From Polytrichum commune (lineage: Eukaryota; Streptophyta; Polytrichopsida; Polytrichales; Polytrichaceae), in assembly GCA_950295325.1 (NCBI GenBank), contig OX485808.1, forward strand, positions 41,379,180 to 41,443,179: 64,000 bases of DNA, in the 5' to 3' direction. Numbering within the stretch: position 1 is the stretch's first letter; the number at the start of each line of letters is the position of its first letter. A model generated the notes under the pieces. It was not told the origin of the DNA. It was given only the letters and a program-made list of their open reading frames with translations, and ran no database searches. A program made the translations under genes and the position numbers. Shown piece by piece: positions 44,814-56,765 of this stretch.

Positions 44814-45640
44814 ATGGCAGCAATGATGGCGAGCATGAACTTGGTCGGAGCTCAAACTGTGACTGTTGCCTTGGCATCGTCGACTTCAGCTGGGTCGACG
44901 CCTTCGAGGTCTGCTCATGTGAGCTTGGGATCTTCTGCAGCTCGATTCGGGGGAGTGCGGTTGGATGTTGCGCATTGTGCTAGCAGTGCCAGAGCGCCGG
45001 TGCGGTCCACTGTGCTTGTCCGCGCAGAGGAGGGCGTGGTCGACAAAGTTGAGAATGCAGTTGGTGGAGCTGCCGAGAAAGTGAAGGACACCGCTGTGGC
45101 TGCCAAGGACAAGGTGCAAGACGCTGCTGGCAGAGTTGGAGACTTCGTGTCTGGGAAGGCCGACGAAGCTCAAGATGCCGCGGAGGATGTGTCGCGCGAT
45201 GTGCAGAAGAATGCCGACAAGGCAGGCAACAAAGCCTCCGACGCAGGCAGGGACTTGGAGGGCAGCGCCAAGAGTGCGTCCAGGGATGCTCGTGGCGAGG
45301 CCGACAACATTGTTGTAAGTTCTTTCAAGCTTTCAAATTCTCCACATTCAACCCTAATGTGATTTGAATGCTATTGCTGGAAATCTTGTCTAATGTGGCT
45401 GGTAATAGCGCCTCTGAAGCTCACGCAATCACTCTGTTACCAATGCAGAACAAGGCTCAGAATGCTGCGGAAGACGCCGGTGACTCTATCAAGAAGAACT
45501 TTGACAAGGCAACCGATGCTGTCCAAGATGCTGGAAAGGACGTCCAGCGCAAGGCAGAGGATGTGGGCGACTCCGCCCGTGATACAGCCCGCGACGTGAA
45601 GAGGGATGCCGAGAAGGGTGCCGACCGCATTTCTAACTAG
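44814..45640 (+). CDS. chloroplast-targeted LEA-like protein, copy 2
   Basis: Exons are 44814-45314 (donor GTAAGT) and 45449-45640 (acceptor AATGCAG); the phase-0 intron is 134 bp and the product 230 residues. The transit peptide is the longest of the set and reads FGGVRLDVAHCAS, ending VRA before EEG. The mature part is nearly the same as copies 1 and 4. Exon 2 ends KRDAEKGADRISN. The nucleotide sequence of exon 1 from about 45190 to the donor is almost identical to copy 4, and the intron ends resemble copy 1, while the intron middle and 3' flank resemble copy 3. That mosaic suggests gene conversion. Function as for copy 1, by inference. Confidence 0.88.
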
Positions 45641-48240
45641 AACGATGTATAAATGTCGATTTCATCAATGTGGCGATGATGACGTAGTTAATTCTTTGAA
45701 GTCTTTGGCAGGTGAACATGTCTATGGTAGTCTGTATGATAATACTGCCAATGGCACCTGTGGAATAGTTCTCCTCGAGGGGTCAATGTCTTGTACAATA
45801 TCTGATTAATTGCTGACACCCTGAACGTTTTCCAGTCTCTGGATAATCAGTAATGTGACAGAGCCAGCGCCAGTGTAATCGACCATTTTGTTTGTTTTGG
45901 AGGGCCTTGTACCCTTGGATTTCTTGGAAGGAAATGTACATGGTGTTTTGCATGAATTCACTAAAACATGATGTTTGAACATTGATACAGTATTAGCTTT
46001 GGCAATGGGAATAATACGAAGAGACCTGCAATATTGTGCTGTATTACTTGTGAATGTGTGACAATGCGTCTACGAGTATTGTGTAACATAGCTGATAACT
46101 TGACAGTCACATAAACTTGTCTTGGAAATTCATCTGGAATTGCTTCCAAGGTTTGATTCTTAAACGGGGGCTTTGATGGTGTTGGGGGAAGAGTATTGAT
46201 AAAGCATTCAACTGCACCATACTCACTACAGCTCTTAGAGCTCTAAAAATATCGAGGGTTATATTTCTCAGTGCCTACAGAATAATTTTATGTAATTCTA
46301 GTTTGTGACCTTGGAATCATGGACGAAATAAGTTGGCGTTCATGCAGCCATGTTAGAGTGATAGATGGATTCCAGAATGGTCTTTCTAGGAGTAGCAATG
46401 CAACACTGAGTAACTATAAATCCACTAGGAGCGATTGTAAAACTCACCTTGTGTGTAGGCAGTGTATGCGGGGTAGGGATAAGTAGTGAGCACAACACCC
46501 GCGAGATATGATAATGCGTAGGATAGTGTTCAAGTAGGAACATCAGATGTAGTAATAATGATGAATAGTGTTCTTCAGCATATTCAGTAGGGAAGTAGCA
46601 CTAGTAGTATAAAAAAAAGCCATTACACAGCAAGGTTGTTTCCTCCAAATTACTCGTGACGATTTGTGCTTTATATTTTTGCGGCAAGAATGTTGTGCAT
46701 ACTTCTTATGAGTTATACTTTAATGACAGCATGTTAATATACATATACTACACTAGATGTCATAATTCACAGCAGCGAATCTCGTGGAAATCAAGTTCTT
46801 GCATAAATTACAAGATTCAAGAACACGAGAGCAAGATTAGAAGATGTTCTTGCATACATCTTATACTTCACACAATTCTCTCCGCATTCTATCGGCAAGC
46901 TACAGTCAATAAAGTGTTGTGTCGAACACATTCACTTGAAAAGAGGGAAAGTACAAGATTCAATGGCAGTACACTGAATAACTGAGGTTGCAATCAATCT
47001 ATGTTGTGAACATCTCACTAAGAGCTTCGATGCATGATGTTAATGAACTTTTTAGACACAGCTCAGCTTCAATTTTTTTTGCTATAGACTCGAAGATTCA
47101 ATGCACCTCATGCAATCAAACACCTTTTTGCTGTAGAGCTGGAAGATTGGGAGTAGAAGAAATGAGCCTTCTCATTACCAAAGATCCACTTACCCGAGCT
47201 TGTTCTGTAAACTCCACTTTAAACTTGAGCTTTTCCACTCAAGAAATTGAACTTTTTACCGGTTTGCTACGTCTAGATGGCGTATCGATAGATGCCATTT
47301 CAATGGCTACCCACAGAGGTCGCTTGTGAAAGTTGAAAATTCGAACGCTCATTTTGGAGGTCCAAGGCAATGACTTTTCAAGCATCCCTGGGCTTGTTAC
47401 GAGTTCTCCATTTAATAGCACTCCCACCTTGATATCTCAATTTAGATTAGTTGCTTTACACTTGCTCAAACTGTCGAGAGCTGGAAGAGTGGTCGAGCTC
47501 TTCATAGTCTTGGCTATGAATGAAAACTTAACATATCCAGGGATCAAACTCCCGAAAAGTGCAAGTTCCAACTCCTAGCTCTCAGAGCATGTTTGATTTG
47601 GAATGTTACCCAAATTGTTGAAGATAGAAGAAACCCCCAAGGGTTGGACTTTTTAAACCATTTACAAATTAACATGAGTGTAAGAAGGGGTATTATTTGA
47701 GACATTAGTGTACATAAGGGAGAGGTATTATTTGTCTCTAGTGTGCACATTTAAAAAGGCTAACAATAAGTTTGAAGTAAAGGTAGATGTCCATATAGGG
47801 GGTCCAAGGTCTTTCTTTAAAAAAGTTTGAAAATACATATATAAGGTTCATCTAATTAATGTTTCCATCCATTGTTATCATATGGTAATAGTCCTCAATG
47901 ACTATCATGTCATGTTCTTGTTATGATTTGCATTTAGGTTCTAGGTTTTCATAAATTGGAGGCACTTGGAGTGCTTATGGGCTCCCTTAAGTTTTGCACT
48001 CTAGATTACAGCTAAGCTATTATGCTCTTGTCTTTGTTTCTTTGATGCAAACGTTGAGTTACATGCTACGGATGAAAAATAATTCTATGACTTTCTCATT
48101 GGAAAGGGAAAGTGGAATTTATATGGAATAAAGGCCTAACCAATTCATAATTTTTATTTTATACATGTATTGGAATCATTTATCATAGTAGATTAAAACT
48201 CTTAGTATTAATACACGAGTCCATTTTCTAGCATGCCGTT
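45641..48240. other. LEA-2 3' flank, duplicated with the gene
   Basis: From 45660 to about 47580 this resembles the 3' flank of copy 3 (58430-60120): GGTAGTCTGTATGATAATAC against GGTAGTCTATATGATAGTAC, ATTAATTGCTGACACC, CAGC(G)AATCTCGTGGA-type words, CTTGCATA(A/G)ATTACA, AAACT(G/A)TCGAGAG and the final ACTCCCG(A/G)AA...TGCAAGTTC. The short frames here are not conserved, so I call no gene. The rest to 48240 is unassigned. Confidence 0.6.
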
Positions 48241-48241
48241 T

Positions 48242-48283
<42 letters not shown>

Positions 48284-48322
48284 GTGTGTGTGTGTGTGTG
48301 TGCGTGGGCGCGCGCGTGCGTG
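48241..48322. repeat. (AC)n/(TG)n palindromic microsatellite with GC-alternating tail
   Basis: About 18 AC units (48244-48280) run directly into about 11 TG units (48281-48302), then TGCGTGGGCGCGCGCGTGCGTG. The AC and TG halves are mutual complements and can form a hairpin. The whole tract is alternating purine-pyrimidine, which favours Z-DNA. Confidence 0.95.
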
Positions 48323-49618
48323 CAAATAATTTATTTGCTTATTTCTATAGACTCCTTGTATATAGGGGGTTTAATTTGATAGTGCCTTGTGCACATCATT
48401 CATATTTCCAATGAGGAGTCCACCCCCCGAGGTAGAAACTTACAAGAAACAACTCTCCTTATTCTTTGCAACCTTATACGAGTGTGAAATATACTTTAAA
48501 ACATTGTTCTCCTTCAAATTAAAGTGATATCTCACATGACTTGCACCTATCAATTCTTGAGACACATTCAGAATCATGCTTGGTGAGGAGCCTAAATGAT
48601 GACATGAGATGTCAATCTAGAGTACGCCAAGAGATGGACCCTCATGTCACTCAGAGAAATAAAGGGTCAATATCCTCACCTCATTTCACCCAAAAATTAA
48701 ATCAAAATTGTTGATACATTCCAAATATGAACCAACACAACTCAATTTTAAGTAGATTGAACACGTTTTGAAAACATGGACTTTGGATCAACTCGATATT
48801 ATGGACATATCCATGTAGACACTTTCAATATGTTTGAATATGATGGGAGGATGAACAAAAGTCTCAAACCCAAAACTGGGTTGTGAGCTCCTACAACCAG
48901 ACATACATGTAACACAAAAATCAAGCCAAACACAACATTACAGTCTTTTGACCCCTATCTCTGTTCTGAATGTACAATTGTTCTTCCAATGGACAACTAA
49001 AGTAGAGGTCTGAATTGCTGCAAACCACATCTGTATGTAAACAACATGTATACCGGTGAGCCACTAAGAGTGACGAGCTTTGATTAACAAGGGCTCAAAC
49101 AAACTATGCATGAGGAGATGATAACAGGAACAACTCTGAGATGTCCTCAACATACTGGGAAGTATCCAATAGTGCAGGAAAGTCGTCACATCCAAGCGAG
49201 GCTATTGATCCTGCATATCATCCACCATGTGAACCTCTTTGAGATCAAGCCCCTCATCACAACACTGGTACGAGTGGAGAGCATTGTATGTTTATTCATT
49301 TTGTTGGAGTAGCCAAAGTGGCAATCGCTGTGATGGGAATATTCTTACATCATAAACATACTTGGATAGAATGTGACGTTCATCGTCAACTTTATTAATA
49401 ATAGTAAAGATGGGAAATTTTTATCTAGTTTTGATTCTTTAATTGGGAAAGTTTGTGATACAACTCCTTTTTGGGGACAAAATATTCGGTTTTTGAGAGT
49501 TGAGGTCGCCATTTCACAAAATGTCACAAACCAACATACGCTGGTGGAGACAAGGCAACTGATTGAATTCCAACATACAAGTCTGGAAGGGAGAAAAAAC
49601 AAGGAAACAAGAAACTTT
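48323..49618. other. unassigned DNA
   Basis: A frame at 49373-49648 is the longest but resembles nothing I can name with confidence. No other structure is seen. Confidence 0.4.
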
Positions 49619-50272
49619 CCCCTATGGATTACTAAATTTCATTGTTGACTATGTAATGTTGGATATTCATTTGCAATCTAGACTCAGAGGTCCTCTTTGT
49701 GGACATGATCAATTTTCAATTATCCTCTCTACAAGAGATCTTAACGATATGTCAAAGAACAAACAACGTAACTAACATTCTTCAATCTCCATAACATTGA
49801 GAAGGAAAAACATGGATAATTTATGAACATTTTCACCTGTTGCATGTGATGACTCACCTTCAAATGGATTCGGAGCCAGTGATGCATGAAGTTCATCATT
49901 ACCAAACATAGCTGCAAATCCTGCACAACTCCATTTGACTCATGACCCCTTATGGATTACTAAATTTCATTGTTGACTTTGTAACGCTAGGTTTTCATTT
50001 GCAATCTAGACTCGGAGGTCCTATTTGTGGACGTGATCAATTTTCAATTATCCTCTCTACAAGAGATCTTAACGATATGTCAAAGAACAAACAACGTAAC
50101 TAACATTCTACAATCTCCATAACATTGAGAAGAAAAAACATGGATTATCTGTAAACATTTTCACCTGTTGCATGTGATGGACCACAATCACCTAGATTCG
50201 GAGCCAGTGATGCATCAGGTTCATCATTTTCAAACATAGCCACAAATCCTACACAACTCCCACCAAAATTTA
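49619..50272 (+). repeat. 328-bp tandem duplication
   Basis: Two direct copies, 49619-49946 and 49947-50272, share long identical blocks such as ATTTTCAATTATCCTCTCTA and GATATGTCAAAGAACAAACA, with scattered substitutions and small indels. I estimate roughly nine tenths identity by eye. Confidence 0.9.
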
Positions 50273-51627
50273 ACAAGAACACCTCTGAACTGGAGAAGAC
50301 TGATATCTCCTATTTTTAGAACATTGTTTGTGCAAGGACCAAATGCAAATCTTCTCCTAGAGATTTAGCGTGGGTTAAAAAATTAATGTGGCTCACATTA
50401 ATTCTTATTATGAAAATTAGCGTGGGCTCTAGAGAATTAATATGGTCCATAGTAATAGGACTACTTAGTGTAGCTTTGCTACAAGAAGCTCTATCCTATT
50501 CATCAATGACTCTACATTTCACCATACACTCACCCTACCTCTCCTCATCTAGCTCCCTTCCCCCATGTCTTATTTTAAAAGTGTGAGTTAACTTTAGGAT
50601 CTACATTTCACACTATACTCTACTATACTCTACTCTATTCTTTTGCATTCACCTTGTATTTCATTCTCCACTCCTTGTTTTTGTTCAAGTCTATATTTCA
50701 TCTCCTACTCTAGTCTATTCTTTTGCATTCACCCTACATTAAATTATCCACTCCCTATACCTGCTATAGTGGTGTTCCTATAATACCTCTCCTAAGTTTG
50801 GGACAGAGCTAATAAACACAAGAAGGAATTTGAAGAATAGAATATAGATTTTGAAAGTCACTACTGAGTAAGGATTGTATATAATCGTGTCTTATAATTT
50901 TATCTCAACACATATCATTTCAAAAAGGAAAAATAAATGAAAGAGGAAAGAAAATGGAAAAGCCGGACTTAGAAAGAAGAAGCAAAGATAAGATATTGTC
51001 ACAGGTAAAACAAAATTGAAAGCATGGAAGTAAGCATTACAAGAGTTGATGGAAGACTTGGGAGAAAATGGAAAAGAAGCAGTGGAGGGGGGAAGGCAAC
51101 TAACGATATAGAAAGAAAGTGGTAACAAAACAACAATGAAATAAAGGTCCCACAAAATAAAAATAAATTAAAGAAGGAATAAAGAAAACAAAAAGGAACT
51201 TGAATTAAAAAGAAACCTCACCCCTTATAAAGAAGGAAATCAAAATAATAATGAGAAAAGAAATGAGAAATCCCGCACCAAAAAATAGATGCAAAGTTGA
51301 TTCCAGTTAGGAAAATTCCAAGATAAACCAATCAAGAAATATTCACAAGAAACAATGGAATCAACGATTAAGGAGTAGAGACAATAGGTCAAAATAAAGT
51401 AAAGTAAAATGAAATAAACTAAAAAGAACTAAATTAAAATAAATTAACACTAGAATAACACTAAAATAAGGATTTGGAAAATTAGTAAAATAAATTGACA
51501 ATTTAAAAAAAAAAAAAAAAAAAACTGACATACTCTCACATACGCTTACCCATACACTTTGTGACAATCTCTTGGAGGTCCAGTATGTTTGTTGGGGTCC
51601 ACCAAGTGTGCAACTCTGAGGAGTTTT
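50273..51627. other. low-complexity spacer: CT-rich then A-rich strand
   Basis: An 80-bp duplication (TCTATTCTTTTGCATTCACC at 50634 and 50714) sits in a pyrimidine-rich strand. From about 50900 to 51524 the plus strand becomes strongly purine-rich (A and G, few C), ending in A20 at 51505-51524. No gene is supported. Confidence 0.5.
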
Positions 51628-54204
51628 AGGTGCTTGCCACATGAGTGGCAACGGCACTTGATGCACAGGCTAGGAAATACATGTAGGCTGAGGCAGCCAC
51701 GTCATTGCCGGCAGGCTGGATCTGCCACACGGCAGGCACACAATCACCCCCCAGTGCAGGTGCGAGGAAGGTTCCATAGTCTGCAGCAAACGGCCAGTAG
51801 ACCAGCTCGGAGCTCGGAGCTCGGAGTAGCAGGGTCTTGCCTACGTGGCAACGCTGAGCGGTGGGCCAGTGTTGCTCGCGGAGGTAGGGGGGCGGGATTC
51901 TTGGACTTCCAGGCGCCGGTGCCTGGAAGTTTTTTTGGAGGCCGGCAGTTGCCACGTCCGCTTCCCACGGTTGGGACTGTCGGCCATGAGGTAGCGCCTT
52001 CCCCTGCCAGGCCAATCAACTTCCTCCAATCCCTGCCGGTGCCCCCCGTGTGGCACCGGCCTAAGGTGCCTGCCACATGAGTGGCAGCGGCACTTCATGC
52101 ACAGGCTAGGAAATACCTGTAGGCTGAGGCAACCATGTCATTGCCGGCAGGCTGGATCTGCCACACGGCAGGCACACAATCACCCCCAGTGCAGGTGCGA
52201 GGAAGGTTCCACAGTCTGCAGCAGACGGCCAACAGACCAGCTCGGAGCTCGGAGCAGCAGGGTCTTGCCTACGTGGCAACGCTGAGCGATGGGCCAGTGT
52301 TGCCCGCAGAGGTAGGGGGCGGGATTCTTGGACTTCCAGGCGCCAGTGCCTGGAAGCTTTCTTGGAGGCCGGCAGTTGCCACGTCCGCTTCCCGCGGTTG
52401 GGACTGTCGGCCGTGAGGTAGCGCCTTCCCCTGCCAGGCCAATCAGCTTCTTCCAATCCCTGCCGGTGCCCCCCATGTGGCACCGGCCTTAGGTGCCTGC
52501 CACATGAGTGGCAGCGGCACTTCATGCACAGGCTAGGAAATACCTGTAGGCTGAGGCAACCATGTCACTGCCGACAGGCTGGATCTGCCACACGGCAGGC
52601 ACACAATCACCCCCAGTGTAGGTGCGAGGAAGGTTCCACAGTCTGCACCAGACGGCCAACAGACCAGCTCGGAGCTCGGAGCAACAGGGTCTTGCCTACG
52701 TGGCAACGCTGAGCGGTGGGCCAGTGTTGCCCGTGGAGGTAGGGGGGCGGGATTCTTGGACTTCCAGGCACCGGTGCCTAGAAGTTTTCTTGGAGGCCGG
52801 CGGTTGCCACGTCCGCTTCCCGCGGTTGGGACTGCCGGTCGTGAGGTAGCGCCTTCCCTTGCCATGCCAATCAACTTCCTCCAATCCCTGCCGGTGCCCC
52901 CCGTGTGGCACCGGCCTTAGGTGCCTGCCACATGAGTGGCAGCGGCACTTCATGCACAGGCTAGGAAATACCTGTAGGCTGAGGCAACCATGTCACTGCC
53001 GGCAGGCTGGATCTGCCACACGGCAGGCACACAATCACCCCCCAGTGCAGGTGCGAGGAAGGTTCCACAGTCTGCAGCAGACGGCCAACAGACCAGCTCG
53101 GAGCTCGGAGCAGCAGGGTCTTGCCTACGTGGCAACGCTGAGCGATGGGCCAGTGTTGCCCGCGGAGGTAGGGGGGCGGGATTCTTGGACTTCCAGGCAC
53201 CGGTGCCTAGAAGTTTTCTTGGAGGCCGGCGGTTGCCACGTCCGCTTCCCGCGGTTGGGACTGCCGGCCGTGAGGTAGCGCCTTCCCCTGCCATGCCAAT
53301 CAACTTCCTCCAATCCCTGCCGGTGCCCCCCGTGTGGCACCGGCCTTAGGTGCCTGCCACATGAGTGGCAGCGGCACTTCATGCACAGGCTAGGAAATAC
53401 CTGTAGGCTGAGGCAACCATGTCACTGCCGACAGGCTGGATCTGCCACACGGCAGGCACACAATCACCCCCAGTGTAGGTGCGAGGAAGGTTCCACAGTC
53501 TGCACCAGACGGCCAACAGACCAGCTCGGAGCTCGGAGCAACAGGGTCTTGCCTACGTGGCAACGCTGAGCGGTGGGCCAGTGTTGCCCGTGGAGGTAGG
53601 GGGGCGGGATTCTTGGACTTCCAGGCACCGGTGCCTAGAAGTTTTCTTGGAGGCCGGCGGTTGCCACGTCCGCTTCCCGCGGTTGGGACTGCCGGTCGTG
53701 AGGTAGCGCCTTCCCTTGCCATGCCAATCAACTTCCTCCAATCCCTGCCGGTGCCCCCCGTGTGGCACCGGCCTTAGGTGCCTGCCACATGAGTGGCAGC
53801 GGCACTTCATGCACAGGCTAGGAAATACCTGTAGGCTGAGGCAACCATGTCACTGCCGGCAGGCTGGATCTGCCACACGGCAGGCACACAATCACCCCCC
53901 AGTGCAGGTGCGAGGAAGGTTCCACAGTCTGCAGCAGACGGCCAACAGACCAGCTCGGAGCTCGGAGCAGCAGGGTCTTGCCTACGTGGCAACGCTGAGC
54001 GATGGGCCAGTGTTGCCCGCGGAGGTAGGGGGGCGGGATTCTTGGACTTCCAGGCACCGGTGCCTAGAAGTTTTCTTGGAGGCCGGCGGTTGCCACGTCC
54101 GCTTCCCGCGGTTGGGACTGCCGGCCGTGAGGTAGCGCCTTCCCCTGCCATGCCAATCAACTTCCTCCAATCCCTGCCGGTGCCCCCCGTGTGGCACCGG
54201 CTTT
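51628..54204 (+). repeat. GC-rich 428-bp tandem array, six units
   Basis: Units begin AGGTGC(C/T)TGCCACATGAG at 51628, 52064, 52491, 52919, 53348 and 53776 and end near 54204. Lengths are 436, 427, 428, 429, 428 and 429 bp. Units 3+4 and 5+6 are almost the same pair (an 857-bp higher-order repeat), so the last doubling is recent. Each unit is far richer in G and C than its surroundings and contains palindromes (AGGCACCGGTGCCT, GAGCTCGGAGCTC, GCCACATGAGTGGC). Unit ends are partly complementary (TTAGGTGCCTGCCACA against TAAGGCCGGTGCCACA), as if a MITE had been tandemly amplified. Open frames on both strands stop within each unit, so I read no protein. Confidence 0.93.
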
Positions 54205-54556
54205 AGTCTTCCGTCTGTGCTCAGTCTTCACGAATCGCAAGTGCCACAGACAAACAAATTGTGGAATCCAAGGTGGAGCACATCGTAAGTCCAAGTCACA
54301 CAACAGTAAGAATGGCTACAAGGTAAGGTGAGTCCAAGTAGGCCTGACTTGGTTCCTGCTCGCCTCCTCCTTGGGCCGCCCTTGGCTGCCACGCCTGCCA
54401 CATCACCACACAATCCACGTCATCTCCAGAAGGGCCCCCTTCCTGGCGCTCAACAGGATTGGCCCGTTCTGTTGGACCACCATCTCAATGTTTTACCTGA
54501 AGCTCAAAAAGGTCCCACCATTATCAAAAAAAATAAAACCAGAGGTATGCAGACCA
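54205..54556. other. spacer between array and AP2-like gene
   Basis: This is the 3' side of the minus-strand gene ending at 54557 and probably includes its untranslated region. No other feature is seen. Confidence 0.4.
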
Positions 54557-55774
54557 TTATATAAGAGGTCCTGTGCAAGTTCTCTCTTTTTCTCGCTCTC
54601 TCCTGCTCTCTCCTGCAACCACCGCCTTCTCACCTTCTCTTGCACCTCGCTGTTCTTGAAGAAATGCACACCACGCATCTACAAGCTGCTGCTTCTCATG
54701 TTCAACATCCCGCTTCTCACGTTCAACCTCCTGCTCCTTCCGTTCAACCTCCCGCCACATATGTTGAAACATCGCATAAATTTGCTCTGGGCGCAGACCC
54801 CGCGAGTTGAGCTGCAAGACAGATATATTTGAGTAACTCAAACGCAAGGTAACATTGCACCCCAAATGCACACATTAAGGGAATAGAAACATTCCACAAG
54901 AGCCCAGATCGCCAAGCCTTTCTTCTCGAATAAGGAGTGGAAACGACGTACCATAGCCGATCCACACACAGCTGTTACAAACCAAAACCTAGTGCACATC
55001 TTAGTTTGGGCCGTCCATGAGGAGAATCGTATCAAACTGTGCAAAGCAAACACAAAACTGTACCTGTGCATCTCCTGCCTGCGGACTGTCCTCAGAACAT
55101 ATTACACCTGCACGTGAACCCCCTCCAAGGCCAAACTCCTGTGGAAGACCAGAATTTTGTGAATTCGGCTCCACCTCAATGTGCCCACAGCTGGATTCCG
55201 GTGCACAAGTTGCCATTATCGGTCCTACCCTGTTCCCGTGGTCGATACCGTCCTCCGAATCTGCAACATGTAATTTGCGAATCCACCCTTGAGAGTCCAA
55301 ACATCTCGTTTCATTGGATTCGGGAGTCTTTTTGCATGAAGCTCTATGCAAAATCTCGGCATCAACCAAACCCTTTCCTAACCCTACAACAGTACTAACC
55401 CTAATTCCTGTTTTCTTCAAAGCATGTCAAATCCTATCCTGAGGTTGAGAGAGCACTGTACCTTGGAGGGACTCGGTGGCCTCACGTCTCTGGAACTCCT
55501 TCCAGATGAAGACCTCCAATTCATTCTTGCGGAAAGCTTTAAGATGAGGAAGATCGGGATGGTCAGGAGGGAAGGCCTCTTCCTCATCGAAGTACAGATA
55601 CGCCAATTTGACAAACCTTTTTGCCGATTCGTCGTTATCCATAGATCTCCAGATTCTCTCCTTTGTACCAGGTATTCGAAAGTCCACGACGGGTTTGCTG
55701 CAGCCCTTCCGGTGGCGGACACCAAAACGCTCGCCTCTGCAGCTCTTCATCTTCTTGTTAGTTCCGGGGGCCAT
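54557..55774 (-). CDS. hypothetical protein with divergent AP2/ERF-like segment and coiled coil
   Basis: I model three exons on the minus strand: 55774-55462, 55383-55064 and 54811-54557, with introns of 78 and 252 bp. Donors read CAAG|GTACAG and ACAG|GTACAG, acceptors TTGTAG and CTTGCAG, and phases join to 295 residues. Residues 1-70 contain FGVRHRKG, DFRIPGTKERIWR, then ESAKRFVKLAYLYF. The spacing of GVR-R, (D/E)xRxP, RIW and a downstream alanine-rich helix recalls the AP2/ERF DNA-binding fold, but the usual WLGTF is WRSMD, so this is a tentative match. The middle (exon 2) is polar and low in order. The last exon starts LNSRGLRPEQIYAMF and holds a charged coiled coil (EVERKEQEVEREKRDVEHEK). 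It lies between LEA copies 2 and 3 in the opposite orientation. The first ATG in the frame is 55774; an alternative acceptor at 55409 would leave an intron of only 53 bp. Confidence 0.6.
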
Positions 55775-56684
55775 TGTGCTATTTTCAAAATTCAACCAGA
55801 ACGTAGGAGCTCAAATTGGTTGCGGCTTTCTACGACGTGTCTCTGTTAGTTCCCAATCACGTCGATGCATCCACACTCTCTACAAATTATCTGCAAAGAC
55901 GCAGCTGTTGAATTCCCTGCTTGTCAACACGAAAACGAGAGAGAAAAATGTGAGAAAAGAGAGAGAAGAGATCCAAGTGAGAGAAAAGAGGCATTTCGCA
56001 ATCCGGAGACGATTCATTCGCGAGGTATCCGTCGGGGGCGAGTCATCGCAGACAAGATTGAAGTGAGCGAGCTATCGCAGACATTGCAGACAGCGACTGT
56101 CTGCAACACCCGGCGAATGTCTACTCCAGCGGTAGGCGGGTATATCTTATATTGATTATAGCTTCGAAGCCGATACCCGGATGGTCGTGGTATTGAGAAT
56201 GTCGGTAAATGTTCCTTGGTAATATGTGACACCATGGGACTGGGGAATGGTTAATAAGCACGCATGAAGTGGATATGAACACCACTATTGAAATTAAATT
56301 AAGTGACTAAAAACGAACATGGTTTTGAAGTCCATGATGCCAATAGTCTTATATATGGATCAAGAAGTACACCGAGGTGGAATCAACAAAAAGTTAATAC
56401 TTAGAGTGACGAAGTTTTGCACCTTTTGTGAGATGAAAATTACTATCGACATGATGGTCAAGTTGATAGAAAGACCTAGTTCTACATTTTAAAATATAGA
56501 TGTGAATTAAACAAATTATAATATAATTGAGTTGTAAATAGGGTTTTCCAATTCAAACACGACTATGAAAGGTATGTTACCAGTTGGGTTGCATATTTAA
56601 TACCCACACATGCGACCTTATTGAGACCCAGGTGGAACTTATATCCACACTCCATATTGGTGGTTGTACCTATAATGGAGTTGT
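55775..56684. other. upstream region of the AP2-like gene
   Basis: A plus-strand GAGAGA-rich tract at about 55928-55992 means a CT-rich leader for the minus-strand gene. A TATA-like ATATAAGATATA on the minus strand lies at about 56141-56152. No gene is seen to 56684. Confidence 0.4.
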
Positions 56685-56765
56685 TGATCCTCACCTAAGC
56701 ACACACCAATCAAATATAGGTGTTAGTTCAAGAAAAGTAGCCGAATAACACCCACATACCTTAAG
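56685..56765 (+). repeat. fold-back family terminal fragment
   Basis: GATCCTCACCTAAGCACACA, CCAATCAAATATAGGTGTTAG, TCAAGAAAAGTA and AATAACACCCACATACCTTA match 28678-28765 closely and are an outlier form of the right-arm end of the fold-back family. Confidence 0.65.

Noticed and set aside
49373-49648. Possible hAT-type (DUF659-like) fragment
   Set aside because: The resemblance is limited to a few residues and there is no continuation on either side.
51589-54206. Many 60-163 codon frames on both strands
   Set aside because: They repeat with each 428-bp unit, overlap in several frames and stop within the unit. GC-rich sequence alone explains their length.
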